From positions 62,001-126,000 of the forward strand of contig JAFEEF010000067.1 in the NCBI GenBank assembly GCA_018241265.1: 64,000 bases of DNA. Reading direction: 5' to 3'. Of the stretch, positions 55,109 through 64,000 are shown piece by piece. The notes under the pieces are model-generated. The model saw only the letters and a list, made by a program, of their open reading frames with translations. It ran no database searches and had not been told where the DNA came from. This DNA comes from Pseudomonadota bacterium (GTDB lineage Bacteria; Pseudomonadota; Gammaproteobacteria; Burkholderiales; Burkholderiaceae_C). How positions within the stretch are numbered: the stretch's first letter is position 1; every line of letters starts with the position of its first letter. Made by a program: the position numbers and the translations under genes.

Positions 55109-56047
55109 ATGATCGAACTGGCGCACCTCACGCGCCGCTACGGCGACCTCGTCGCCGTCGACGACGTGAGCTTCTCGATCCTGCGCGGCGAAGTGGTGGG
55201 CCTGCTCGGCCACAACGGCGCGGGCAAGAGCACGGTGATGAAGATGCTGACCGGCTACCTCGAGCCGACGAGCGGCACGATACGCATCGACGACCTCGTG
55301 ATCGGCCGCGACACCCGCGCGATCCAGGCCCGCATCGGCTACCTGCCGGAGAACTGCCCGGTCTGGCCCGACATGACGGTGATGGACTTCCTGAGCTACC
55401 AGGCGGCGCTGCACGGCGTGCCCGAGACGCAGCGCGGCAAGGCGATCGCCGGTGCGGTGCGCCGCACGGCGCTGAAGGAGAAGGCGACGGCGACCATCCA
55501 GACGCTGTCGCGCGGCTACCGGCAGCGCGTCGGCGTCGCGCAGGCGATCCTGCATGCGCCCGACATCGTGATCCTCGACGAGCCGACCAACGGCCTCGAC
55601 CCGACGCAGATCCTGCAGATGCGCGGCCTGATCCGCGAGCTGGCCGAGCATGCGACGGTGATCGTCTCGACGCACATCCTGCAGGAGGTGCAGGCGGTGT
55701 GCGAGCGCGTCGTCATCATGCGCGCCGGCCGCAAGGTCATCGATGCGCGCATCGATGCACTGCAACGCGGCGCGCGGCTGCTCGTCACGATCGATCGCGA
55801 CGAGGCCGAGGCCCGGCCGGTGCTCGAAGGCGTGCCCGGGGTCACGCGCGTCGCGGTCGATGGCCGTGCCGCAGGGCAGTGGCGCTATGCGCTGGACGCG
55901 GCCGACGATGCCGCACCCATGGTCGGCGCAGCGGTCCACCGCGCCGGCTTCGCGCTGCATGCGCTGAGCCCCGAGCGGCGCGACTTGGAGACGGTGTTCG
56001 CCGAGGTCGACCGCGGACCTTCCGAGGAGCTGCGCCATGCCGCATGA
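55109..56047 (+). CDS. gldA: GldA-type ABC transporter ATP-binding protein
   Basis: 312 aa. Walker [10 protein letters not shown], signature LSRGYRQRV, Walker [15 protein letters not shown]-loop VSTHI. The C-terminal 90 residues are a regulatory tail of the Gld/Nos type. It belongs with the following fused permease/GldG and DUF4340 genes, a set common in non-gliding proteobacteria where its substrate is unknown. The 239 bp upstream hold no gene and presumably its promoter. It overlaps the next gene by 11 bases. Confidence 0.92.
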   Translation: MIELAHLTRRYGDLVAVDDVSFSILRGEVVGLLGHNGAGKSTVMKMLTGYLEPTSGTIRIDDLVIGRDTRAIQARIGYLPENCPVWPDMTVMDFLSYQAALHGVPETQRGKAIAGAVRRTALKEKATATIQTLSRGYRQRVGVAQAILHAPDIVILDEPTNGLDPTQILQMRGLIRELAEHATVIVSTHILQEVQAVCERVVIMRAGRKVIDARIDALQRGARLLVTIDRDEAEARPVLEGVPGVTRVAVDGRAAGQWRYALDAADDAAPMVGAAVHRAGFALHALSPERRDLETVFAEVDRGPSEELRHAA

Positions 56048-58964
56048 CAAGCCTGCACGCCGCGCATCCACGCGGAGCATCGGCACGATCGCGCGCAAGG
56101 AGCTGGCGGGCTTCTTCGCGTCGCCGGCGGCCTTCCTGTTCATGGGCGCCTTCCTCGGCGTCACGCTGTTCGTCGTCTTCTGGGTCGACACCTTCTTCGC
56201 GCGCGGCCTGGCGGACGTGCGGCCGCTGTTCCAGTGGATGCCGGTGCTGCTGATCTTCCTCGTCGCGGCGCTGACGATGCGGTCGTGGGCCGAGGAGCGG
56301 CGTGCCGGCACGCTGGAGCTGCTGCTGACCGCGCCGACCGCGGCGACCGATCTCGTGCTCGGCAAGTTCCTCGGCGCGCTCGGGCTCGTCGGCATCGCGC
56401 TGGCGCTGACCTTGCCGTTGCCGATCACGGTGTCGATGCTCGGGCCGCTCGACTGGGGGCCGGTCGTCGGCGGCTATGTCGCGGCGATCGCGCTCGCGTC
56501 GGCCTATGTCGCGATCGGCCTGTGGGTCTCGTCGCGCACCGACAACCAGATCGTCAGCCTGATCCTGACGGCGGTGATCGCCGGCGCGTTCTACCTGATC
56601 GGCTCGCCGGCGCTGACCGGTCTGGCGGGCAACCAGCTCGGCGAATGGCTGCGCGATCTCGGCGCCGGCTCGCGCTTCCAGTCGATCACGCGCGGCGTGC
56701 TCGACCTGCGCGACCTGTACTACTACCTGTCGATCACCGCCGTGTTCCTGGTGCTGAACCGCCTCGCGGTCGAGCGGCTGCGCTGGGCCGGCAACCCGGT
56801 GCGCGCATCGCACCGGCGCTGGTACTGGATCGCCGGGCTGGTCGTCGCGAACCTGCTGTGCGCCAACCTCTGGCTGGTCCAGGTGCGCGGCGCGCGCGTC
56901 GACCTGACGCAAGGCCATCTCTACACGCTGTCGGATGCGACGCGCAACTACCTCGCGCAGGTGCAGGAGCCGCTCGTGATCCGCGGCTACTTCAGCGCAG
57001 CTACGCATCCGCTGCTCGCGCCGCTCGTGCCGCAACTGCGCGACCTGCTGCAGGAGTACGCGGTCGCGGGCGGCAGCAAGGTGCGCGTCGACTTCGTCGA
57101 TCCGCGCGACGACCCGAAGGTCGAGGAGGAAGCGTCGGCGAAGTACGGCATCAAGCCGGTCCCGTTCCAGGTGTCGAGCAAGTACCAGGCCTCGGTCGTC
57201 AACTCCTATTTCGACGTCGTCGTCAGCTACGGCGACCAGTACCAGGTGCTGGGCTTCCGCGACCTGATCGACGTGAAGTCGCAATCCGAAGGCAACTTCG
57301 AGGTCGCGTTGAAGAACCCCGAATACGACATCACGCGCGCGATCCGCAAGGTGCTGACGACCTACCAGGGCGGCGGCAATGCGTTCGCGTCGCTCGCCAG
57401 GCCGCTGAACCTGGAGGCCTACGTGTCGGGTCCGCAGACCCTGCCGGCGGCGCTGACGAAGGCGCGCGCCGCGCTCGATGCCGCGGTCACCAAGCTGCGC
57501 GGCGAGGCCGGCGACAAGCTCGTCGTCGCGTTCAAGGATCCCGGCACCGACAAGGCGCTCGCGAAGAAGCTGCAGGACGAGCTCGGCCTGCAGCCGATGG
57601 TCACCGGCCTGCTCGACCCGCAGCCGTTCTGGTTCCAGCTCACGCTGAGCGACGGCCACGACACCGAGCAGGTGCCGCTGCCCGAGGGTCTCGATCAGGC
57701 CGGCTTCGAGCGCAGCATCGAGGCGGCGGTCAAGCGCTATTCGCCGGGCTTCCTGAAGACCGTCGCGGTCGTCACGCCGGCGCCGCAGCAGCCCGGCATG
57801 GGTGCCGGTCCGCCGGCCCGGTTCACGATGCTGCAGGACGCGCTCGGCGAATCGGTGCATTGGCAGGACACCGACCTGAAGGACGGCCACGTGCCGTCGT
57901 CGGCCGACCTGCTGGCGGTGCTGGCGCCCGAGGGCCTGGACGACAGGCAGCGCTTCGCGATCGACCAGTTCCTGATGCAGGGCGGCAGCGTGCTGCTCGC
58001 GACCGCACCGACCGGCGTCGAGCTCGGCAGCACGATCGCGCCGAAGCCGGTCGACAGCGGCCTCGCGGGCTGGCTCGCCGGCTACGGCATCGACATCGGC
58101 AAGGGCTTCGTGCTCGACCCGCAGAGCGGCGCGCTGCCGATACCGGTCGAGCGGCCGATCGGCAACGGCATGACGGTGCGCGAGATCCAGCTCGCGCCGT
58201 ATCCGTACATCGTCGACGTGCGCGGCCGGGGCCTCGATGCCGCGAGCCCGGTGACGGCCAGCCTCGGCGACCTGCAGGTGCCGTGGGCCGCGCCGATCGC
58301 GGTCGACGCGCAGAAGAACAAGGACCGCAAGGTCACGACCCTGCTGCGCTCGTCGGCCGACAGCTGGGTGTCGCAGAGCGACAACCTGCTGCCCGACTAC
58401 GACCGCCATGGCGACCTCGGCTTCGCGCCCGAAGGGACGCGCGGCCCGCAGGCGCTGGCGGTGATGGTCGAAGGCCGCTTCGACTCGGCGTTCAAGGGCA
58501 AGCCGTCGCCGGTGCTGGCCGATGCGCAGGCGGCGGCGAAAGCGGCTGCGGCTGCGGCGAGCGGACCGGCATCGAGCCCGGCGGCGGAGACCACACCGAC
58601 CATAGGCCGCGTGATCGACCATTCGCCCGCGTCGGCGCGGCTCGTCGTCGTCGCATCGAACATGCTCTTCACCGACCAGGCGATCGGCATGGTCGGCCAG
58701 GCCCGCGGTACGCGCGACCTGAAGGCCGCCGAGTTCGCGCAGAACCTCGTCGACTGGTCGCTCGAGGACCAGGGGCTGCTCGGCATCCGCAGCCGCGGCC
58801 AGTTCGCGCGCACGCTCGCGCCGCTATCGCGCGAGGCCCAGGCCGGCTGGGAATACGCCAACTACGGTCTGGCGCTCGCCGGCCTCGCGATCGTCTGGGC
58901 CTGGCACCGGCGGCGCCGGCAGGTCGTCGCGCATCACCATGCATTGCTGCTGCAGGAGGCCTGA
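56037..58964 (+). CDS. Fused ABC permease (GldF-like) and GldG-like periplasmic protein
   Basis: 975 aa. Residues 1-245 hold an ABC-2 permease with six hydrophobic segments (IARKELAGFFASPAAFLFMG, AEERRAGTLELLLTAPTAAT, VSLILTAVIAGAFYLIG). The rest begins with a TM (WIAGLVVANLLCANLWLVQV) and the GldG/ABC_transp_aux domain (DLTQGHLYTLSDATRNYLAQ, QFLMQGGSVLLATAPTG), ending in a TM near residues 943-960. In Flavobacterium GldF and GldG are separate; here they are one chain. Substrate unknown. Confidence 0.9.
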   Translation: MPHDKPARRASTRSIGTIARKELAGFFASPAAFLFMGAFLGVTLFVVFWVDTFFARGLADVRPLFQWMPVLLIFLVAALTMRSWAEERRAGTLELLLTAPTAATDLVLGKFLGALGLVGIALALTLPLPITVSMLGPLDWGPVVGGYVAAIALASAYVAIGLWVSSRTDNQIVSLILTAVIAGAFYLIGSPALTGLAGNQLGEWLRDLGAGSRFQSITRGVLDLRDLYYYLSITAVFLVLNRLAVERLRWAGNPVRASHRRWYWIAGLVVANLLCANLWLVQVRGARVDLTQGHLYTLSDATRNYLAQVQEPLVIRGYFSAATHPLLAPLVPQLRDLLQEYAVAGGSKVRVDFVDPRDDPKVEEEASAKYGIKPVPFQVSSKYQASVVNSYFDVVVSYGDQYQVLGFRDLIDVKSQSEGNFEVALKNPEYDITRAIRKVLTTYQGGGNAFASLARPLNLEAYVSGPQTLPAALTKARAALDAAVTKLRGEAGDKLVVAFKDPGTDKALAKKLQDELGLQPMVTGLLDPQPFWFQLTLSDGHDTEQVPLPEGLDQAGFERSIEAAVKRYSPGFLKTVAVVTPAPQQPGMGAGPPARFTMLQDALGESVHWQDTDLKDGHVPSSADLLAVLAPEGLDDRQRFAIDQFLMQGGSVLLATAPTGVELGSTIAPKPVDSGLAGWLAGYGIDIGKGFVLDPQSGALPIPVERPIGNGMTVREIQLAPYPYIVDVRGRGLDAASPVTASLGDLQVPWAAPIAVDAQKNKDRKVTTLLRSSADSWVSQSDNLLPDYDRHGDLGFAPEGTRGPQALAVMVEGRFDSAFKGKPSPVLADAQAAAKAAAAAASGPASSPAAETTPTIGRVIDHSPASARLVVVASNMLFTDQAIGMVGQARGTRDLKAAEFAQNLVDWSLEDQGLLGIRSRGQFARTLAPLSREAQAGWEYANYGLALAGLAIVWAWHRRRRQVVAHHHALLLQEA

Positions 58965-58967
58965 GCG

Positions 58968-59996
58968 ATGAAGCGCTGGATACCTCTGCTCGGCGGCGTG
59001 CTCGTGCTGCAACTCGCGCTCGCCGCGGTCCTGACCCGGCACGGCGATCGGCTCGCGCCGCAGCGCAGCGACGCGAAGCTCGTCGCCGCCGACCTGAAGG
59101 ACATCGACCGGCTGACGATCGCCGGGCCGGTCGCGCCCGACGCCGCAGCGAGCGCGCCGACGCCGCTGGTGATCGTCAAGAAGGACGGCCGCTGGCAGAT
59201 GCCCGGCTACTTCGACGCGCCGGCCGACGCCGTCAAGGTGCAGGCGATGGTCGATCGGCTCGGACGCCTGCAACGCGGCCTGCCGATCGCGACGACCGCC
59301 GGCGCGCTCGACCGCTTCGAGGTGAGCGACCGGCACTACGAGCGCCGCATCGTCGCGGCGGCGGGCGAGAAGACGCTCGCGACGGTTTACATCGGCGCAT
59401 CGGCCGGGCCGCGCAAGTCGGACGCCCGCACCGACGCCGACGCCGCGGTCTATGCGGTCGAGCTGTCGTCGTACGAGCTGCCGGTCGGTGGCCAGGAATG
59501 GCTGGATGCCGGGCTGCTCGCGCGGGATGCGAAGACGATCGCGGCCATCGACGTCGCGATGCCGGGCCGGCCCGACATCGCGCTGGCGCGCGCCGCGGCT
59601 GCCGGCGCGTCGTCACCGTCGGGTGCGGTGGAGTGGCAGGCGCAGAACCTGCCGGCCGGCGCCAAGCTCGACGCGAAGCGCGCCGCCGCGCTCGCCGACG
59701 CGCTCGCCGACGTGAAGGTCGATGCGGTGCTCGGCCGGACCGCCGTCGCCGACTGGCAGCAGGACCAGCCGGAGCTCACGCTGACGACGAAGGATGCTGC
59801 CGGCAAGAGCACGACCTGGGTGCTCTCCAAGCGCAAGAGCGGCGACAGCCATGTGCTGAAGGCATCCGACCGTCCCTGGTTCGTCGAGCTGCAGCCCTAC
59901 CATGCGCAGCCGTTGCTCGATGCCGCGGCGCCGGAGAAGCTCGTCGCGGGCTTGCCCGCTGCAGCGGCGGCATCCGCGCCGGCCGACCCGGGCTGA
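58968..59996 (+). CDS. DUF4340 domain protein, membrane-anchored
   Basis: 342 aa with an N-terminal anchor ([20 protein letters not shown]) and a repeated DUF4340-type fold ([39 protein letters not shown]-type end). Usually the third gene of GldA-GldFG loci, as here, three bases after the fused permease. Confidence 0.88.
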   Translation: MKRWIPLLGGVLVLQLALAAVLTRHGDRLAPQRSDAKLVAADLKDIDRLTIAGPVAPDAAASAPTPLVIVKKDGRWQMPGYFDAPADAVKVQAMVDRLGRLQRGLPIATTAGALDRFEVSDRHYERRIVAAAGEKTLATVYIGASAGPRKSDARTDADAAVYAVELSSYELPVGGQEWLDAGLLARDAKTIAAIDVAMPGRPDIALARAAAAGASSPSGAVEWQAQNLPAGAKLDAKRAAALADALADVKVDAVLGRTAVADWQQDQPELTLTTKDAAGKSTTWVLSKRKSGDSHVLKASDRPWFVELQPYHAQPLLDAAAPEKLVAGLPAAAAASAPADPG

Positions 59997-60079
59997 GAGA
60001 CTGTTCCGACGGCCTCGATCGCCCTGGATGCCGACCCGGATCACGCGAGCAGGGATTCGAGCCCCTCCAGCACCATCCG

Positions 60080-60590
60080 CATTCCTGCTCAACCGAAGCG
60101 AACAGCGGCTCGATCGCTGCCGTTTCGACCTCGTCGATGCACGCCTGCTCGAGCGATTGGGCAAGGCGTTGGACGTGCAGCGCCCCGATCGTTCCCGACA
60201 GGCCGCGCAGATCGTGCGCGAGGCGCATCGCGTCGCGCAACGCGCCTTGGGCGTGCGCGACGCGGAACCGCGCGCCGAGTTCGCGCTGTGTCTCGCGGTA
60301 GCGCAGCAGCAGCAGCCGCGCGCCGCAGCGACGCGAGGTCGAACGGTCGGCTTGCTCGAACGGCTGGAACAGCCGCGCCTGCACGTCCGGCGCGATGCCG
60401 ACGCCGGTGTCCCGCACCGAAAAGCGCAGCCGCGCGCCTTCGAGGCAGCCGCCCGCGTCGCCCTCGCGCGCGTGGCCCTCGCATGCGATCGCCGGATTGA
60501 AGTGCAGCCTCGGCGCTGCGGCCGAGGTCGCGGAGCAGGGCGCCGAGGTTCACGTAGGCGTAGGCCGCCTCGGCGCCGGCCGCGCCGGGC
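60080..60590 (-). pseudogene. Decayed hybrid histidine kinase with HPt domain
   Basis: The 629 bp between the DUF4340 and PEP-CTERM genes hold kinase remnants on the minus strand in shifted frames. They are a post-H-box segment ([16 protein letters not shown]), a second-frame piece LHFNPAIAC, the ATPase G1/F box ([31 protein letters not shown]) and then directly an HPt-like region ([24 protein letters not shown]-type helix). The H-box, N-box, the GTGLGL block and receiver domains are missing, so deletions and frameshifts have destroyed it. Outside it nothing else is seen in this gap. Confidence 0.75.
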
Positions 60591-60625
60591 GGCAACGCAC
60601 CGGCGCCCGATCCGCTCGGCAGTCT

Positions 60626-61759
60626 CTACGCCTGACCCTGGCCCTGACGACGACGCGCCAGCGCGCCGATCAGCCCCAGCCCGCCCGCCATCAGGACCAG
60701 CGTGCCCGGCTCGGGCACTGCGGCCACCTGCAGCACGCCGAACAGCCCGTTGCTCTCCGCTTCCGGTCCGGCGCTGAAATAGAGCAGGTCAGCGCTGCCG
60801 GCCAGCCCGCCGTTGCCCGGCGTGATGCTCCACAAGCCGTCGATCGACAGGGCCTGGCCGTTGGCACCCGCCACCTGGCCGAGGAACGTGCCGCTGCCCT
60901 GATCGAACACGTTGATGCGGCCGTCGCCGAAGTTGCCGACCAGCAGCTTGCCGGCCCACGCGCCGAACGACGACGGCGCGATCGCCATGCCCCACGGCGC
61001 ATTCAGCGCGCCGCCGGATCCGACCCGGCCCAGGAAGTTGCCCTGCAGGTCGTAGTGGTCGACGTAGCCGAAGCCGGGACCGTCGATCTCGTCGTTGCCG
61101 CCGGCGTCGGGCTTGGCATACGAGACATAGACCGAGCCGCCGAGGTTCTGCACGTTGAACGGCGCATAGCCGGTCGGCAGATTCGGGTCGGCAAAGTTGC
61201 CGGTCAGGCCGGGCGCGCCGCTCGTGCCCTTGACGATGTCGATCGTGCCGGCGCGGAAGTTCGCCGCATAGAGATAGCTGTTGCCTCCGGTCGAGCCGAC
61301 CGCAACGCCCTTGTAGTTGTTGGCCGCCGAAGCGGTGACCAGCACTTCGGCGGTCGTGCCGCTGCGCCAGCCGGAGATCGTGCCGTCCTCGCTGCCGAAC
61401 AGGAACAGGTCGCCGTTGAAGGCGGACGCATTGCCGTTGTAGGCCTGCCCGGTGACGCTGCCTTCGCCCGGGATCGTGACGGTCAGGCCCTGCTTGACCG
61501 TCTGCTGCGTTGCGCCGTTGACGCTGTAGATCGGCGACGTGCCGCTGCCGTTGGCCGACACCCAGAACGGGCCGCCCGGGGCGTACGCGATGCCCCAGGC
61601 ATTGACGAGCCCCGCATCGGTGATCTGCGCCGCGTGCGCGCCCTGGTCGTTCGTCACGAGGTTCGTGACGTCGAACGACACCGCGACAGCCGGCGTTGCC
61701 AGTAGGGCGAGCAGCGCGCCTATGGCCAGCGCGATGCCAGTGGGTCGAGTGACTTGCAT
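60626..61759 (-). CDS. Secreted TIGR03118-type protein with PEP-CTERM sorting signal
   Basis: 377 aa. Signal peptide (TGIALAIGALLALLATPAVA), then a mature beta-propeller-like domain with repeated segments such as VNAWGIAYAPGGPFWVSANG, YLYAANFRAGTIDIVKG and LNAPWGMAIAP. It ends VPEPGTLVLMAGGLGLIGAL followed by ARRRQG, the PEP-CTERM motif, TM and basic tail read by exosortase/EpsH. Export implies an exosortase elsewhere in the genome. The ATG before the signal peptide is chosen; an upstream extension to 61978 is unlikely. Confidence 0.92.
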   Translation of the reverse strand: MQVTRPTGIALAIGALLALLATPAVAVSFDVTNLVTNDQGAHAAQITDAGLVNAWGIAYAPGGPFWVSANGSGTSPIYSVNGATQQTVKQGLTVTIPGEGSVTGQAYNGNASAFNGDLFLFGSEDGTISGWRSGTTAEVLVTASAANNYKGVAVGSTGGNSYLYAANFRAGTIDIVKGTSGAPGLTGNFADPNLPTGYAPFNVQNLGGSVYVSYAKPDAGGNDEIDGPGFGYVDHYDLQGNFLGRVGSGGALNAPWGMAIAPSSFGAWAGKLLVGNFGDGRINVFDQGSGTFLGQVAGANGQALSIDGLWSITPGNGGLAGSADLLYFSAGPEAESNGLFGVLQVAAVPEPGTLVLMAGGLGLIGALARRRQGQGQA

Positions 61760-61861
61760 GCGGATCTCCCCGTGATGTGCGGTGCGCATCGTCGCGACCG
61801 CGACGGTGGATGCATCCGTTCCGGCAGGCCGTTCAGCGCAACGAAGTAAAGACGGGCCGGC

Positions 61862-61889
61862 GTCCTGCCGCACGAGTCCTGCCGCACGA
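61862..61889. repeat. Perfect 14-bp tandem repeat in divergent promoter region
   Basis: GTCCTGCCGCACGA twice head to tail, 67-94 bp upstream of the sensor start and 103-130 bp upstream of the PEP-CTERM gene. Could be a duplicated regulator site or replication slippage. Confidence 0.85.
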
Positions 61890-61955
61890 AATGGGCGGGG
61901 CGCGTCCCGCTTTTCGAGGCTTCCCGCATGGCGAGCCGGCGCGAGACTCCGCGCC

Positions 61956-64000
61956 GTGAAGCTCACGCTCAGGACCAAGACGACCCTGCTCGTGGCGGCG
62001 CTCGTCGTGTCGCTGCTGGCCGTGGTCGGCTATGCGCGCAACCGCCAGCTGAGCCGCGACTTCATGGCCGAGCTGCGCGAGCAGCAGAGCGCGCTGGCCG
62101 ACGCCGTGGCCGACGACCTCGCCGACAAGCTCGAACTCCATCTCGCCGTGCTCGACCATGCGGCGGCCCAGTTCGATGCCGCCCTGCTTGCCGATCCGGC
62201 CGCGGCGGCGCGCTTTCTCGCGCACGGCGCGGCGACCCATGCGCTGTTCGACGGCACGACGCTGATCGACCCCGGCGGCCGCGTGATCGCGAACGATCCG
62301 CCGCTTCAGCCCGGCAAGGTCGTCGAGCTCGGCGACCGCGACTACTTCCGCCAGGTGCTCGCGACCGGACATTCGGTGATAGGTCAGCCGGTCTGGCTGC
62401 GCGTCGCCCACGGCGCCTCGCTCGTGATGGCGGCACCGATACGCACGCCCGACGGCCGCATCGCGGCGGTGCTCGCGTCCGGGCTGCAGCTCGGACGGCC
62501 GAACATGCTCGGCCAGCTCGGCGCATCGCAGGTCGGGCAGACCGGCCACTTCGAGCTCGTGACCGGCGGCGCACGACCGGTCTATGTGCTGCATCCCGAT
62601 GCGAGCAAGACCTTGACGCCGGCGGGGCCGGTCACGGATCAGCCTGCCGGTCCCGGCGATCTCGTGACGCGCCGCCAGGTGCGCGGCGTCAACTGGGAGC
62701 TGCGCGCGGTGCTGCCTGCGTGGGAAGCCTGGGCGCCGATCGAGCGCTCCCGGCAGAGCCTCTGGTGGCAGCTCAGCCTGATGGGAGCCGTGACGGCACT
62801 GCTCGCGTGGATCGGCGTCGGCACCTTGCTGCGCCCGCTGTCGGCACTGCACGGCGCGATCCGCACCTTGCGCCAGGCGCCCGAAGAGGATGTCGAGATC
62901 GATACGCACAGTTCCGACGAGCGCGGCGATCTCGCGCGCGACTTCCTCGCGCTGCTCGGCGAGTTGCGCTTGCGCGACGTCGAGGTGCGTGCCGTCGTCC
63001 AAGCGTCGCCGCTCGGCTTCTTCCGCGCCGACATGAACGGCGATCTCTGCTACGTCAACGACGCCTATCTGCAGCAGCACGGTCTCGGCCGGTCGGAAAT
63101 GGCGCGCGGCTGGTTGCGTCTCGTGCGGTCCGAATCACGCGACACCATCTGGCGACGCTGGATGCAGTACATCGCCGACGGCGAGCCGGTCCGCATCGTC
63201 AACCGCATCCGCCGCGACGACGGCAGCGAGCTGACCTTGGCGATCAAGACCGCGCCGCTGCGCGTCGACGGCCGCCTCGAGGGCCTGGTCGGCACGATCG
63301 AAGACGTCACCGACCGCGTCGCGGCCGAGAAGGCGCTGCGCGTACTGACCGCGATCTTCGATGCCACGCCGGACCTCGTCGCGCAGGCCGATCGCAACGG
63401 GCGCATCGTCTACCTGAACCATGCGGCGCGCCGGGCGCTCGCGGTGCCGCTGAGCGGACCGCTGCCGCTGCTGCATTGTCGCGAGCTGCTGACGCCGGCG
63501 ACCGCCGCGCGGCTGCGCCGCGAGATCCTGCCGGCCGTCGAACGCGACGACGTGTGGCTCGGCGAGACCGAGCTGCTCACCCCCGGCCGGCAGGAGCTGC
63601 CGGTCAGCCACATGGTGCTGGCGCATCGCGACCGCAATCGCCGCATCGACCGCTTCTCGTGCGTGATGCGCGACATCTCGGCCGAAGTGCACGCCAAGCA
63701 GGCGCTGCACCTGCAGACCGCGACCTTGAGCTTCGTCACCGAGGCCACGCCGGCGATCGTCGTCGTGATCGGTGCGGACTTGCGCTACCGCCTCGTCAAC
63801 GGCGCCTTCGAGCGCTGGCACGGCATTGCCCGCGAACAGGCGGTGGGCTGGCACCTGCGCGACGTGCTGACGCAGGTCGACTACGAGCGTACCAAGGGCT
63901 GGATCGAGCGGGCGCTGGCGGGCGAGATGCTGCAGGTCGAGGCGCAGTTCGAGCGCCCGGCCGGGCGCCGCCACCTGAGCATCTCGTTCATCCCGCTGCG
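61956..64000 (+). CDS. Membrane multi-PAS sensor protein (3' end outside window)
   Basis: At least 681 aa from a GTG (VKLTLRTKTTLLVAALVVSL); it stays open to the window end. Order: TM1 (about 8-26), extracytoplasmic dCACHE-like sensing domain (DPGGRVIANDPPLQPGKVVE, GDRDYFRQVLATGHSVIGQP), TM2 (about 270-290), HAMP-like linker, and at least three PAS domains, each starting near VVQASPLGFFRADMNGDLCY, IFDATPDLVAQADRNGRIVY and VVVIGADLRYRLVNGAFERW. The output module (GGDEF/EAL, kinase or other) lies beyond the end, so its class is undecided. Confidence 0.85.
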   Translation, partial: MKLTLRTKTTLLVAALVVSLLAVVGYARNRQLSRDFMAELREQQSALADAVADDLADKLELHLAVLDHAAAQFDAALLADPAAAARFLAHGAATHALFDGTTLIDPGGRVIANDPPLQPGKVVELGDRDYFRQVLATGHSVIGQPVWLRVAHGASLVMAAPIRTPDGRIAAVLASGLQLGRPNMLGQLGASQVGQTGHFELVTGGARPVYVLHPDASKTLTPAGPVTDQPAGPGDLVTRRQVRGVNWELRAVLPAWEAWAPIERSRQSLWWQLSLMGAVTALLAWIGVGTLLRPLSALHGAIRTLRQAPEEDVEIDTHSSDERGDLARDFLALLGELRLRDVEVRAVVQASPLGFFRADMNGDLCYVNDAYLQQHGLGRSEMARGWLRLVRSESRDTIWRRWMQYIADGEPVRIVNRIRRDDGSELTLAIKTAPLRVDGRLEGLVGTIEDVTDRVAAEKALRVLTAIFDATPDLVAQADRNGRIVYLNHAARRALAVPLSGPLPLLHCRELLTPATAARLRREILPAVERDDVWLGETELLTPGRQELPVSHMVLAHRDRNRRIDRFSCVMRDISAEVHAKQALHLQTATLSFVTEATPAIVVVIGADLRYRLVNGAFERWHGIAREQAVGWHLRDVLTQVDYERTKGWIERALAGEMLQVEAQFERPAGRRHLSISFIPL

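Noticed and set aside
56234..60301. 1355-codon plus-strand frame over the GldFG and DUF4340 genes
   Set aside because: Alternate-frame artefact of high GC; the real frames carry membrane segments and conserved domains.

Overview
The window looks like chromosome from a high-GC betaproteobacterium, most likely Burkholderiales in the Rubrivivax/Leptothrix/Methylibium neighbourhood. This is judged from gene families and order, without a database search. The pointers are an aceE-aceF-lpdA cluster whose LpdA carries its own lipoyl domain, a class I phaC-phaA-phaB cluster, a map-glnD pair, a PEP-CTERM protein, and G/C at almost every third codon position. I saw no rRNA, tRNA, CRISPR array or insertion sequence.

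Layout. 1-10.2 kb: the 5' part of folD, a PAS histidine kinase/LuxR-type response regulator pair, and the divergent pyruvate dehydrogenase operon. 10.3-12.9 kb: a LapG/LapD-type c-di-GMP adhesion switch. 12.9-15.9 kb: a Nudix hydrolase, an FAH-family hydrolase, a zeta-class GST isomerase, a PgeF/YfiH-type protein and a small membrane protein. 16-20 kb: polyhydroxybutyrate synthesis. 19.9-28.6 kb: mnmH, glnD, map and purL. 28.6-29.4 kb: an XRE regulator.

29.8-47.8 kb is the most unusual part. It is an 18-kb same-strand gene train, mostly joined by ATGA or TGATG overlaps, that reads as an undescribed natural-product locus. It begins with a 35-codon gene for a peptide with an acidic leader and a Cys-containing C-terminus (MGCLSCS). 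A strong hairpin follows, then an aryl-CoA/ACP ligase, a tryptophan 2,3-dioxygenase fused to a cysteine-dioxygenase-like cupin, a putative partner protein, a DUF692/MNIO enzyme (the family of the methanobactin and 3-thiaglutamate enzymes), a kynurenine-3-monooxygenase-like flavoenzyme, an ABC ATPase and permease flanking a propeller-alpha/beta hydrolase, a free-standing condensation domain, an acyl carrier protein, a ketosynthase, a FabZ-like dehydratase, an RND pump and a DUF1624 membrane protein. The inference is a Cys-modified peptide joined to a Trp/kynurenine-derived aryl or acyl group and then exported. The precursor contains no Trp, so the kynurenine enzymes probably act on free tryptophan.

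47.8-51.6 kb: a TetR-controlled unit (type II dehydroquinase, BKACE-family enzyme, divergent MHS transporter) with two near-identical operators. 51.6-54.9 kb: a Cys-rich secreted protein and a tightly overlapping nfeD-slipin-DUF3565-VOC operon. 55.1-60 kb: a GldA / fused GldF-GldG / DUF4340 gliding-type ABC locus. 60-64 kb: a decayed histidine kinase remnant, a PEP-CTERM secreted protein and the start of a multi-PAS sensor that runs off the window.
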